Part shown: positions 31,598-40,217 of the stretch, piece by piece
Position numbering within the stretch: the first letter of the stretch is position 1
Layout: each line of letters opens with the position of its first letter
NCBI RefSeq assembly: GCF_014648855.1
Contig: NZ_BMRX01000010.1
Span: 248,001-312,000, forward strand
Direction: 5' to 3'
DNA length: 64,000 bases
DNA from: Streptomyces parvulus
GTDB taxonomy: Bacteria > Actinomycetota > Actinomycetes > Streptomycetales > Streptomycetaceae
Translations under genes and position numbers: made by a program
The notes under the pieces: model-generated
The model's database searches: none
What the model saw: the letters and a program-made list of their open reading frames with translations, nothing else
Told to the model about the DNA's origin: nothing

Positions 31598-33202
31598 TCA
31601 GCCGCTCACGCCCCGGCCGAGCTCCCAGAGCTGGAGGGACGAGGAGGAGTTGAGCAGGTAGGCGGTGCCGGTGACGTCGTCGCGGGCCGCCACGTACTGC
31701 TTGCCCTGCCACAGCGGGATGACCGGGACGTCCTCGGCGGTGATGTCCTGGATCTCGGTGAGGGTGTCGACCGCGGAGAGGCGGTCGGCCTCACGCCGGG
31801 ACTCGGGGATCAGGTCCTTGATGATCTTCGGGTTCAGGTAGGGCGAGTTGAGCGTGTTGTCGTTGTCGAGGAACGGCGCGATGAAGCTGTCCGCGTCCGG
31901 GAAGTCGGGGAACCAGCCCATGCCGAAGACGTCGTACTTCAGCTCGCGCTCGGCGGGCCGGAAGACGTCCCAGGGCTTGCCCTCGATGTCGACGTCGAAG
32001 AGGCCGCTCTCGTTGAGCTGGCGCTTCAGCTCCTCGAACTCGGGCTTGGTCGCGGCACCGTAGTGGTCCGTGGTGTAGTGCAGGGTCAGCTTGACCGGGG
32101 TGTCGATGTCGGCCGACTTCAGCGCCTGCTTCGCCGCGGCGGGGTCCGGGTCGCCGTACTTGTTGAAGAACGAGTTGGAGTGGCCGGTGATGCTGGCCGG
32201 GACCATCGAGTACAGCGGCTCGGCCTGGGAGCCGTAGACCTTGGCGACGAGTTCGTCGCGGTTGATGAGCTGGGCCATGGCCTGCCGGATGGCCTTGTCC
32301 TTCACGCTGGGCGCGTCGACGTTGAAGCCCAGGTACCGGATCTCGAGACCGGCCACCTCGATGAGCTTGACCTCGCTGTCGGGGCTGTTGGAGAGCTTGC
32401 GGATCTGCTCCGGCGTCATCGCACGCGTCATCACGTCGATGTCGCCCTTCTCCAGCGCGGCGCCCATGGCGTCGGCGTCGTCGTAGGAGACCAGCTCGAC
32501 CTCGTCGTTGTTCACCTCGAAACTGCCCTTGTAGTTGGGGTTCTTGGTGAAGACGACCTTGTTGAGGACGCCGTCCTTGGACTCGCCCTTCATCTCGTAC
32601 GGGCCGGAGCCGCTCAGCTCGAAGCCCTCGCGCAGCTTGTCCTTGGGGTAGGACGCCTCGTCGACGATGCCGGCCACGGGCGTGGACAGCTTGTACGGGA
32701 AGGTCGCGTCGGCGGTGTTGAGGTGGAAGATGACCTCGCGGTCGCCCTGGGTCTCCACCGTGTCCACCGTCGAGAGCAGGGCGGAGACGCCGCTGTCGCC
32801 CTTGAGGGATATCGCGCGGTCGATGGAGTACTTGACGTCCTTCGCGGTGATGGCGTCGCCGTTGGCGAACTTCAGGCCGTCGCGCAGGGTGCAGGCGTAG
32901 CGCTCGTTGCCCGTGTCCGTGAAGCCGCACTTCTCGGCCGCCTCGGGGACGGGCTCGCCGTCACCGCGCGGCTGGGTCATCAGCGTCTGCGAGGTGTGGC
33001 GGAGGATGTTCCAGGCGCCGACGTCGTAGGCCCAGGCCGGGTCGAGGGGCGCCGGGACGTCCTTGGTGATGGTGAACCGGTCCGTGGTGCCGACGACGAT
33101 GGCGTCCCCGTCGCCGCTGCCGCCGTCGGACCCGCCACAGGCGGCGAGCACGGGCGCGAGCAGACCGACCACGGCCGGCAGCACCAAAGTCTTACGGTTC
33201 AT
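31598..33202 (-). CDS. ABC transporter peptide/substrate-binding lipoprotein (SBP_bac_5)
   Basis: Protein of 534 residues. The leader MNRKTLVLPAVVGLLAPVLAAC ends in a lipobox with an acylated Cys. The mature part matches family 5 oligopeptide-binding proteins: LRDGLKFANGDAITAKDVKYSIDRA near residue 115, a central PYEMKGES region, and a late PDFPDADSFIAPFL. No permease or ATPase genes are adjacent, so it may serve a transporter encoded elsewhere. The upstream gap (33203-33576) should contain its promoter. Confidence 0.9.
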   Translation of the reverse strand: MNRKTLVLPAVVGLLAPVLAACGGSDGGSGDGDAIVVGTTDRFTITKDVPAPLDPAWAYDVGAWNILRHTSQTLMTQPRGDGEPVPEAAEKCGFTDTGNERYACTLRDGLKFANGDAITAKDVKYSIDRAISLKGDSGVSALLSTVDTVETQGDREVIFHLNTADATFPYKLSTPVAGIVDEASYPKDKLREGFELSGSGPYEMKGESKDGVLNKVVFTKNPNYKGSFEVNNDEVELVSYDDADAMGAALEKGDIDVMTRAMTPEQIRKLSNSPDSEVKLIEVAGLEIRYLGFNVDAPSVKDKAIRQAMAQLINRDELVAKVYGSQAEPLYSMVPASITGHSNSFFNKYGDPDPAAAKQALKSADIDTPVKLTLHYTTDHYGAATKPEFEELKRQLNESGLFDVDIEGKPWDVFRPAERELKYDVFGMGWFPDFPDADSFIAPFLDNDNTLNSPYLNPKIIKDLIPESRREADRLSAVDTLTEIQDITAEDVPVIPLWQGKQYVAARDDVTGTAYLLNSSSSLQLWELGRGVSG

Positions 33203-33576
33203 GCTCGAGTTTCTCCAGAGCTGTCGGTCCGTGTATCCGGCATGCAGGGGTGTCGCGGCGGATCACGGGGGTAGTTGCGGACGTTCTCGCGACGAGATTA
33301 GTCCGCGCCCGCACGGGGGCTCTCGGGCACCGGAGTTGAGGGCTCATCACGGAGCGAAACCGGGTGTGGACACACCGAAAACCCGACAGTGGAAGGATTA
33401 GTGCAGGCTTTCACCAATCAGGACACAAGGACACCTCGACAACGTTCGCCAGGTCGAAATCAGCACACCCACGCACGCCTGTCGACCCCTGGCAAGGTGG
33501 TGAACGTCACACTGGGGCGTGTGCGGCCGGTGCCTCGATTCGGCCATCGGGAAACCGGGACGTCCGCCGTGAAAAG
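33203..33576. promoter_or_regulatory. Gene-free region upstream of the binding-protein gene
   Basis: 374 bp between the HAD gene stop and the binding-protein start. It is less GC-rich than the genes, particularly 33380-33480. A short GGTGTG/CACACC inverted repeat lies at 33363-33376. Open frames here lack codon bias and I regard none as coding. It likely holds the leftward promoter of the lipoprotein gene and the 3' end of the HAD transcript. Confidence 0.5.
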
Positions 33577-34278
33577 TCAGAGCATCACGGTCATCAGACC
33601 GCGCAGAAACGTCAGGTCGACCTCTTCCAGCGAGCCGACCACGGTGCGCCGCTCGGCGGGCTTGATGGGGGCGACCGAGGGCACGGCGACGACCTGGCAG
33701 CCGGCCGCCTCGGCGGCCGCGACGCCGGTCGCGGTGTCCTCGACGACGGCGCACCGCGCGGGGTCCACGCCGAGCCCGGCGGCGGCGGCCAGGTAGGGGT
33801 CGGGGTGGGGCTTGGTGCGCGCCACCTCGTCGCCGGCGACGGTGAGGGTGAAGTGCCGGGGGCCGAGCGAGGCCAGCACCCGGTCGATGATGCGCCGGTG
33901 CGAGGCGGAGACCAGGGCGGTGGGGATGTCGTGCGCGGTCAGCTCCGCGAGCAGCCGGGCGGCTCCCGGCATGAGCCGCAGGTCGCTGCCGATGCGCTGC
34001 TCGAAACCGTCGTTGAGCAGCACGCTCAGCTCGGCGAGGGTGATGTCGGCGCCGGTGGCCTCGATCAGGAAGCCCGCGCTGCGGGTCATGGGGCCGCCGA
34101 CGACGACGTGGCGCCAGGAGTCGTCGAGGGTGTGGCCGAGGGAGGCGAACACCTCGACCTCGACGTCCCACCAGAAGCCCTCGGTGTCCACCAGGGTGCC
34201 GTCCATGTCGAGGAGCACCGCCTGCAGCGCCGAGCCTTCGGCCGTACGGGTTCCGAGTGCGGGGACCGTGCTGGTCAT
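33577..34278 (-). CDS. HAD-superfamily phosphatase/phosphomutase
   Basis: Protein of 233 residues. HAD motif I is LLDMDGTLVDTEGFW, motif II LVSAS, motif III Lys in ARTKPHPDPYLAAA and motif IV VVEDTATGVAAAEAAG, with a helical cap between I and II. The arrangement is that of the beta-phosphoglucomutase/phosphatase subfamily; the substrate is unknown. AAGGAGG precedes ATG 34278. The gene follows metH leftward, but a terminator lies between. Confidence 0.9.
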   Translation of the reverse strand: MTSTVPALGTRTAEGSALQAVLLDMDGTLVDTEGFWWDVEVEVFASLGHTLDDSWRHVVVGGPMTRSAGFLIEATGADITLAELSVLLNDGFEQRIGSDLRLMPGAARLLAELTAHDIPTALVSASHRRIIDRVLASLGPRHFTLTVAGDEVARTKPHPDPYLAAAAGLGVDPARCAVVEDTATGVAAAEAAGCQVVAVPSVAPIKPAERRTVVGSLEEVDLTFLRGLMTVML

Positions 34279-34303
34279 CCACGTACCTCCTTGAAGGGAC
34301 GAT

Positions 34304-34333
34304 CAGGCCGGTTCCCTCGTGGGAACCGGCCTG
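34304..34333 (-). terminator. Hairpin terminator of metH
   Basis: A 13-bp perfect stem (34304-34316 with 34321-34333) and a TCGT loop lie 75 nt after the metH stop, and only 26 bp before the HAD start codon. Read-through or attenuation could therefore affect HAD expression. Confidence 0.75.
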
Positions 34334-34407
34334 CGGTGGACCGACCAGTGTACGTCGTGCGGGACCGGAATGCCTGATGTGGCCCGTGGAGCGGCTCCGG
34401 AGGTGCC

Positions 34408-37400
34408 TCAGCGGGCGTTGAAGTACTTGGCCTCCGGGTGGTGGATCACGATGGCGTCGGTGGACTGCTCGGGGTGCAGCTGGAACTCCTCGGACAGGTG
34501 CACGCCGATGCGCTCCGGCTGCAGCATGTCGGCGATCTTGGCGCGGTCCTCCAGGTCCGGGCAGGCGCCGTAGCCGAGGGAGAAGCGGGCGCCCCGGTAC
34601 TTCAGGGCGAACATGTCCTCCATCTCGGCCGGATCCTCCCCGCCGAAGCCCAGCTCGGAGCGCACGCGCGCGTGCCAGTACTCGGCGAGGGCCTCGGCGA
34701 GCTGCACGGACAGCCCGTGCAGTTCGAGGTAGTCGCGGTAGGCGTTGGCCTCGAACATCCTGGCCGTCTCCTCGCCGATGCGGGAGCCGACGGTCACGAC
34801 CTGGAAGCCGACCACGTCCCGCTCACCGGACTCCTCCGGCCGGAAGAAGTCGGCGAGGCACAGCCGCCGGCCGCGTCGCTGGCGGGGGAAGCTGAAGCGG
34901 GTGCGCTCGTTGCCGTCGTCGTCGAGGACGATGAGGTCGTCGTCCTTGGAGACGCAGGGGAAGTAGCCGTAGACGACGGCCGCCTCCAGCAGGTTCTCGG
35001 TCTGGAGCCGGTCGAGGAGCCCGCGCAGCCGGGGCCGGCCCTCGGTCTCCACCAGTTCCTCGTACGAGGGGCCCTCGCCGGTGCGGGCCTGCTTGAGGCC
35101 CCACTGGCCCTTGAACAGCGCGCCCTCGTCGAGCCAGGAGGCGTACTCCTTGAGCTGGATGCCCTTGACGACGCGGGTGCCCCAGAACGGCGGCTCCGGC
35201 AGCGGGTTGTCGGTGGCGACGTCGGAGCGGACGTGACCCTCCTCGGGCCGCTCCTCGACCTCGATGCCGGCCGCGCGGACCCGGCGCTGCTTCAGCTCGG
35301 GCAGCTTGGCTCCCGGCACTCCGCGCTTGATGCCGATCAGCGCGTCCATCAGGCGCAGGCCCTCGAAGGCGTCGCGGGCGTAGCGGACCTCGCCGTCGTA
35401 GATCTCGTGCAGGTCCTGCTCGACGTAGGCCCGGGTGAGGGCCGCGCCGCCCAGGATGACGGGGTAGTCGGCGGCCAGCTTGCGCTGGTTCAGCTCCTCC
35501 AGGTTCTCCTTCATGATCACCGTGGACTTGACCAGGAGCCCGGACATGCCGATGACGTCGGCCTTGTGCTCGTCGGCCGCCTCCAGGATCGCGGAGACCG
35601 GCTGCTTGATGCCGAGGTTGACGACGTTGTAGCCGTTGTTGGACAGGATGATGTCGACGAGGTTCTTGCCGATGTCGTGGACGTCGCCGCGGACCGTGGC
35701 GAGCACGATGGTGCCCTTGCCGTCGTCGTCGGTCTTCTCCATGTGCGGTTCCAGGTGCGCCACCGCGGTCTTCATGACCTCGGCGGACTGGAGCACGAAC
35801 GGCAGCTGCATCTGGCCGGAGCCGAACAGCTCGCCGACGACCTTCATGCCGTCCAGCAGGGTCTCGTTCACGATCTCCAGCGCCGGACGCTCCCGGAGGG
35901 CTTCGTCGAGGTCCTGCTCCAGGCCGTTGCGCTCACCGTCGATGATGCGCCGCTTGAGCCGCTCGTCCAGCGGCAGCGCCGCGAGCTCCTCGGCCTTGGA
36001 CGCCTTGAGGGACTTGGCGGTGGCACCCTCGAAGAGCTGCATCAGCTTCTGCAGCGGGTCGTAGCCCTCGCCGCGCCGGTCGTAGATCAGGTCGAGCGCG
36101 GTGGTGACCTGCTCGTCGTCGAACCGGGCGATCGGCAGGATCTTGGACGCGTGGACGATCGCCGAGTCCAGGCCCGCCTTGACGCACTCGTCCAGGAAGA
36201 CGGAGTTCAGCAGGATGCGGGCGGCCGGGTTGAGGCCGAAGGAGATGTTGGACAGGCCGAGCGTGGTCTGCACGTCCGGGTGCCGCCGCTTCAGCTCCCG
36301 GATGCCCTCGATGGTGGCGATCCCGTCCCCCCGGGACTCCTCCTGGCCGGTGCAGATGGTGAAGGTCAGGCAGTCGACGAGGATGTCCGACTCGTGGATG
36401 CCCCAGTTGCCGGTGAGGTCGTCGATGAGCCGCTCGGCGATCTCGACCTTCTTCTCGGCGGTGCGGGCCTGGCCCTCCTCATCGATGGTCAGCGCGATCA
36501 GCGCGGCACCGTGCTCCCGCGCCAGCGTCGTGACCCGCGCGAAGCGGGACTCCGGGCCGTCGCCGTCCTCGTAGTTCACGGAGTTGATCACCGCGCGGCC
36601 GCCGAGCTTCTCCAGCCCGGCCTGGACGACCTCGACCTCGGTGGAGTCCAGCACGATCGGCAGGGTCGACGCGGTCGCGAAGCGCCCCGCCAGCTCCTCC
36701 ATGTCGGCCACGCCGTCGCGGCCGACGTAGTCCACGCACAGGTCGAGCATGTGCGCGCCCTCGCGGATCTGGTCGCGGGCCATCTCCACGCAGTCGTCCC
36801 AGCGGCCCTCCAGCATGGCCTCGCGGAACTTCTTCGAGCCGTTGGCGTTGGTCCGCTCGCCGATCGCCAGGTACGAGGTGTCCTGCCGGAAGGGGACCGT
36901 CTGGTAGAGGGAGGCGGCGCCCGGTTCGGGCCGCGGCCGGCGCTCGCCGGGTGCCGTGTCCCGCACCCGCTCGACGACCTGGCGCAGGTGCTCGGGGGTG
37001 GTGCCGCAGCAGCCGCCGATCAGGGACAGGCCGTACTCGCGGACGAACGTCTCCTGCGCGTCCGCCAGCTCCGGCGCCGTCAGCGGGTAGTGCGCCCCAT
37101 CCTTGCCGAGGACGGGCAGTCCGGCGTTGGGCATGCAGGACAGCGGGATGCGGGAGTGCCGGGCGAGGTAGCGCAGGTGCTCGCTCATCTCCGCCGGGCC
37201 GGTGGCGCAGTTCAGGCCGATCATGTCGATGCCCAGCGGTTCCAGTGCCGTGAGGGCCGCGCCGATCTCCGAGCCGAGCAGCATGGTGCCGGTCGTCTCC
37301 ACGGTCACGGAGACGATCACGGGCAGGTCGAGGCCGAGCGCGTCGAGGGCGCGCCGGGCGCCGAGGACCGAGGCCTTGGTCTGGAGGAGGTCCTGCGTGG

Positions 37401-37920
37401 TCTCCACGAGGAGCGCGTCGGCGCCTCCCGCGACGAGGCCCTCGGCGTTGCGCTGGTAGGCGTCGCGCAGCACCGTGTACGGGGCGTGGCCGAGGGTGGG
37501 GAGCTTGGTGCCGGGGCCCATGGAGCCCAGGACCCAGCGCTGCCGGCCGTCGCGGGCCTGGAACTCGTCGGCCACCTCGCGGGCCACCCGGGCCCCGGCC
37601 TCGGACAGCTCGTGGACCCGCTCGGGGATGTCGTACTCGCCGAGCGCCGAGTGGTTGGCGCCGAAGGTGTTCGTCTCCACGCAGTCCACGCCGACGGCGA
37701 AGTACTCCTCGTGCACCGAGCGCACGATGTCCGGCCGGGTGAGGTTCAGGACCTCGTTGCACCCCTCCAGCTGCTGGAAGTCGTCCAGCGAGGGGTTCTG
37801 CGCCTGGAGCATGGTGCCCATCGCGCCGTCGGCGACCACGACGCGGCCGGCGAGGGCCTCGCGGAGGGCGGACACGCGGGTCCGGGTGTCGGCGGGCGGG
37901 GTGGACGGCGACGAGGCCAT
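34408..37920 (-). CDS. metH: Cobalamin-dependent methionine synthase MetH
   Basis: Protein of 1170 residues with all four modules. The homocysteine-binding domain has GLNCATG and the zinc pair GGCCGTTP. The pterin-binding domain contains YLAIGERTNANGS (from about residue 355) and NWGIHESDILVDCLTF. The B12 domain has the cobalt-ligating DVHDIGKNLVDIILSNNGY, and the C-terminal activation domain contains FALKYRGARFSLGYGACPDLEDR. It transfers a methyl group from methyltetrahydrofolate to homocysteine. GGGAG precedes ATG 37920. A 351 bp divergent gap upstream separates it from gylR. Confidence 0.96.
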   Translation of the reverse strand: MASSPSTPPADTRTRVSALREALAGRVVVADGAMGTMLQAQNPSLDDFQQLEGCNEVLNLTRPDIVRSVHEEYFAVGVDCVETNTFGANHSALGEYDIPERVHELSEAGARVAREVADEFQARDGRQRWVLGSMGPGTKLPTLGHAPYTVLRDAYQRNAEGLVAGGADALLVETTQDLLQTKASVLGARRALDALGLDLPVIVSVTVETTGTMLLGSEIGAALTALEPLGIDMIGLNCATGPAEMSEHLRYLARHSRIPLSCMPNAGLPVLGKDGAHYPLTAPELADAQETFVREYGLSLIGGCCGTTPEHLRQVVERVRDTAPGERRPRPEPGAASLYQTVPFRQDTSYLAIGERTNANGSKKFREAMLEGRWDDCVEMARDQIREGAHMLDLCVDYVGRDGVADMEELAGRFATASTLPIVLDSTEVEVVQAGLEKLGGRAVINSVNYEDGDGPESRFARVTTLAREHGAALIALTIDEEGQARTAEKKVEIAERLIDDLTGNWGIHESDILVDCLTFTICTGQEESRGDGIATIEGIRELKRRHPDVQTTLGLSNISFGLNPAARILLNSVFLDECVKAGLDSAIVHASKILPIARFDDEQVTTALDLIYDRRGEGYDPLQKLMQLFEGATAKSLKASKAEELAALPLDERLKRRIIDGERNGLEQDLDEALRERPALEIVNETLLDGMKVVGELFGSGQMQLPFVLQSAEVMKTAVAHLEPHMEKTDDDGKGTIVLATVRGDVHDIGKNLVDIILSNNGYNVVNLGIKQPVSAILEAADEHKADVIGMSGLLVKSTVIMKENLEELNQRKLAADYPVILGGAALTRAYVEQDLHEIYDGEVRYARDAFEGLRLMDALIGIKRGVPGAKLPELKQRRVRAAGIEVEERPEEGHVRSDVATDNPLPEPPFWGTRVVKGIQLKEYASWLDEGALFKGQWGLKQARTGEGPSYEELVETEGRPRLRGLLDRLQTENLLEAAVVYGYFPCVSKDDDLIVLDDDGNERTRFSFPRQRRGRRLCLADFFRPEESGERDVVGFQVVTVGSRIGEETARMFEANAYRDYLELHGLSVQLAEALAEYWHARVRSELGFGGEDPAEMEDMFALKYRGARFSLGYGACPDLEDRAKIADMLQPERIGVHLSEEFQLHPEQSTDAIVIHHPEAKYFNAR

Positions 37921-38271
37921 GAACGGGCTCCCTAGGATGCGACGGCTGTCGGCTTTGCGCTGCCCGGTGGCGTCCGCTGGGGACGTCCCGGGGGAGAACG
38001 CACGTCGTCAGGGTAGCCGGGACCGGGGGCGGATGGTCGGGGCGTCCACGACGCGGACGAGTGTGGCGGGCCGCAAGGGCCGCCGAAAGGATGACGCACG
38101 GCCCTTGACCGCCCCTGGAGGGCGGCCGTGACCAGCGGGACGCGGCCGAAGTGCAACAGTTGCGCGCCGACCGTTAGCGGGAGGTCGGCATGGACCGGTA
38201 GTGTTCGGCATTGCCGAACGACGTCAGTGACGCCGAGGTCGGTACTCGAAGGGGACGGAGGCAGTACGTCG
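37921..38271. promoter_or_regulatory. Divergent metH-gylR intergenic region
   Basis: 351 bp holding the divergent promoters of metH (leftward) and gylR (rightward). The gylR-proximal end has a clear palindrome at 38203-38219 (separate entry). A GC-rich imperfect inverted repeat occurs around 38108-38131. I looked for a cobalamin or S-adenosylhomocysteine riboswitch before metH and saw no recognisable conserved core, but cannot exclude one by eye. Confidence 0.5.
38203..38219. promoter_or_regulatory. Palindrome GTTCGGCA-T-TGCCGAAC upstream of gylR, candidate GylR operator
   Basis: Perfect 8-bp arms around a single T, 52 bp before the gylR start. A 17-bp site differing at two positions occurs at 39196-39212 before glpF. 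Sharing between the regulator promoter and its target operon promoter is what an autoregulating IclR-family repressor predicts. Confidence 0.65.
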
Positions 38272-39036
38272 ATGGCACGGAACATCCAGTCGCTCGAACG
38301 GGCGGCCGCGATGCTGCGCCTGCTCGCGGGCGGTGAGCGACGGCTCGGCCTGTCGGACATCGCCTCCTCGCTGGGTCTGGCCAAGGGCACCGCGCACGGC
38401 ATCCTGCGCACCCTCCAGCAGGAGGGCTTCGTGGAGCAGGACGACGCCTCCGGGCGCTATCAGCTGGGGGCGGAGCTGCTGCGCCTGGGCACGACCTACC
38501 TGGACGTGCACGAGCTGCGGGCCCGCGCCCTGGTGTGGACGGACGACCTGGCCCGCTCCAGCGGGGAGAGCGTCCACCTGGGCGTCCTGCACCAGCAGGG
38601 CGTCCTGATCGTGCACCACGTCTTCCGCCCCGACGACAGCCGGCAGGTGCTGGAGATCGGCGCCATGCAGCCCCTGCACTCCACCGCGCTGGGCAAGGTG
38701 CTCTCGGCGTACGACCCGGTGGCGCACAGCGAGGCGCTGGAGGCCGACCGCAAGGCGTTCACGGACCGGACGGTCTGCGAACCGGAGGGATTCGAGCACA
38801 TCCTCGACATCACGCGCGCGCGTGGGTACGCGGCCGACGTCGAGGAGACCTGGGAGGGCATCGCCTCCATCGCCGCGCCGATCCACGACCGCAGGCGCAT
38901 GCCGGTGGGCGCGGTCGGGATCACCGGGGCGGTGGAGCGGCTGCGCCGGGACGGGGAGCTGCGGCCCGAGCTGGTCGCGGCGGTACGGGACTGCGCCCGC
39001 GCGGTGTCGCGGGACCTGGGAGCCGGACGGTTCTAG
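38272..39036 (+). CDS. gylR: IclR-family glycerol operon regulator GylR
   Basis: Protein of 254 residues. The N-terminal winged helix reads NIQSLERAAAMLRLLAG then LSDIASSLGLAKGTAHGILRTL, and the IclR effector domain follows (LHSTALGKVLSAY, GYAADVEETWEGIASIAAPI). In Streptomyces GylR controls glycerol uptake and catabolism and its own gene. The ATG at 38272 has GGAGG 10 nt upstream; the upstream in-frame extension is not IclR-like. It is followed by the glpFKD genes it should regulate. Confidence 0.93.
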   Translation: MARNIQSLERAAAMLRLLAGGERRLGLSDIASSLGLAKGTAHGILRTLQQEGFVEQDDASGRYQLGAELLRLGTTYLDVHELRARALVWTDDLARSSGESVHLGVLHQQGVLIVHHVFRPDDSRQVLEIGAMQPLHSTALGKVLSAYDPVAHSEALEADRKAFTDRTVCEPEGFEHILDITRARGYAADVEETWEGIASIAAPIHDRRRMPVGAVGITGAVERLRRDGELRPELVAAVRDCARAVSRDLGAGRF

Positions 39037-39042
39037 CGACCG

Positions 39043-39098
39043 CGCACGCGAGCGGGGGCCGGGGCGCGGCACAGCGCCCCGGCCCCCGCTCGCGTGCG
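39043..39098 (+). terminator. 25-bp perfect stem terminator of gylR
   Basis: Arms 39043-39067 and 39074-39098 are exact reverse complements with a 6-nt loop (GGCACA), starting 7 nt after the gylR stop. This is one of the longest perfect stems in the window and should strongly isolate gylR from the glycerol operon. Confidence 0.85.
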
Positions 39099-39195
39099 CA
39101 CGGCGACCGATAGCCCGAGTCGATCAATAACGATCGTGCTTTCGATAACAGGACTCTTGACGCACCCGTGACACCGAGCGAGACTCGCGTCCATC

Positions 39196-39212
39196 GGTCG
39201 GCATTGTCGAAC
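39196..39212. promoter_or_regulatory. Second candidate GylR operator upstream of glpF
   Basis: GGTCGGCATTGTCGAAC matches the gylR-upstream palindrome (38203-38219) at 15 of 17 positions and keeps the GCATTG core. It lies 130 bp before the glpF start codon. Confidence 0.6.
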
Positions 39213-39341
39213 ACCTACCGGCAATACGCGTTAGAGTGGGACAACGCCAAGGGCCGCCATCGCTCTCACACCGAGGGCGCCGGAACACCCGGAGGGACCC
39301 GGGGTTCGGCTTCCCCTGGACGAAGGACAAAGGAGTCGCGG

Positions 39342-40136
39342 GTGTCCAGCTCCGACATCTTCATCGGCGAGACCATAGGTACCGCCATACTCATCCTGCT
39401 CGGCGGCGGTGTGTGTGCCGCCGTGACGCTCAAGGCCTCCAAGGCGCGCAACGCCGGCTGGGTCGCCATCGCCCTCGGCTGGGGCTTCGCCGTCATGACG
39501 GCGGCGTACATCTCCACGCCGCTCTCCGGCGCCCACCTCAACCCGGCCGTGACGATCGGCATCGCGATCAAGGACGGCGACTGGAGCAACGTCCCGACCT
39601 ACTTCGCGGGCCAGCTGCTCGGCGCCATGATCGGCGCGGTCCTGGTCTGGATCGCCTACTACGGCCAGTTCCAGGCCCACCTCACCGACCGCGAGATCGT
39701 CGGCGGTCCGGGCGCGCAGGACACGACGGCCAAGGCCGTCGAGGCACAGGAGAAGGGCGCCGGACCCGTCCTCGGCGTCTTCTCCACCGGCCCCGAGATC
39801 CGCAACGTGGTGCAGAACCTCGCCACCGAGATCATCGGCACCTTCGTCCTGCTGCTCGCCATCCTCACCCAGGGCCTCAACGGCGAAGGCAACGGTCTCG
39901 GCGTGCTGGGCGTCCTGATCACGGCGTTCGTGGTGGTCTCCATCGGCCTCTCGCTGGGCGGCCCGACGGGCTACGCCATCAACCCGGTCCGCGACCTCGG
40001 TCCGCGCATCGTGCACGCCCTGCTCCCGCTGCCCAACAAGGGCGGCTCCGACTGGTCCTACGCGTGGATCCCGGTCGTCGGTCCGCTGATCGGCGGCGCC
40101 ATCGCCGGAGGTGTCTACAACCTCGCGTTCGCCTGA
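39342..40136 (+). CDS. glpF: Glycerol uptake facilitator GlpF
   Basis: Protein of 264 residues of the MIP family with six membrane helices and two half-helices. The first pore motif is canonical (HLNPAVT, Asn67). The second reads INPVRD (214-218), with Val replacing the usual Ala, but keeps the Asp typical of aquaglyceroporins. It admits glycerol by facilitated diffusion. The GTG at 39342 has AAAGGAG 7 nt upstream. It is the first gene of glpF-glpK-glpD. Confidence 0.93.
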   Translation: MSSSDIFIGETIGTAILILLGGGVCAAVTLKASKARNAGWVAIALGWGFAVMTAAYISTPLSGAHLNPAVTIGIAIKDGDWSNVPTYFAGQLLGAMIGAVLVWIAYYGQFQAHLTDREIVGGPGAQDTTAKAVEAQEKGAGPVLGVFSTGPEIRNVVQNLATEIIGTFVLLLAILTQGLNGEGNGLGVLGVLITAFVVVSIGLSLGGPTGYAINPVRDLGPRIVHALLPLPNKGGSDWSYAWIPVVGPLIGGAIAGGVYNLAFA

Positions 40137-40217
40137 GCGGGCCTCCGCTCGGCCATCATCGAGCCGCGGCCCCCGCGCCGCACCGGGCCACCCACCACGC
40201 AACCCCAGGAGCACACA

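Larger units (their letters stand above)
39037..39341. promoter_or_regulatory. gylR-glpF intergenic region (glycerol operon promoter)
   Basis: 305 bp between gylR and glpF. It contains the gylR terminator hairpin (39043-39098), an AT-richer stretch 39105-39170 with ATAACGATCGT and TTCGATAAC elements, and the candidate GylR operator at 39196-39212. The promoter of glpFKD is expected within 39120-39250. I did not find a coding frame. Confidence 0.65.

Noticed and set aside
34438..37935. 1165-codon plus-strand frame opposite metH
   Set aside because: Antisense shadow; the minus strand encodes complete MetH with all motifs.
37921..38271. Cobalamin or SAH riboswitch before metH
   Set aside because: No recognisable conserved core by eye. 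A covariance-model search would be decisive.
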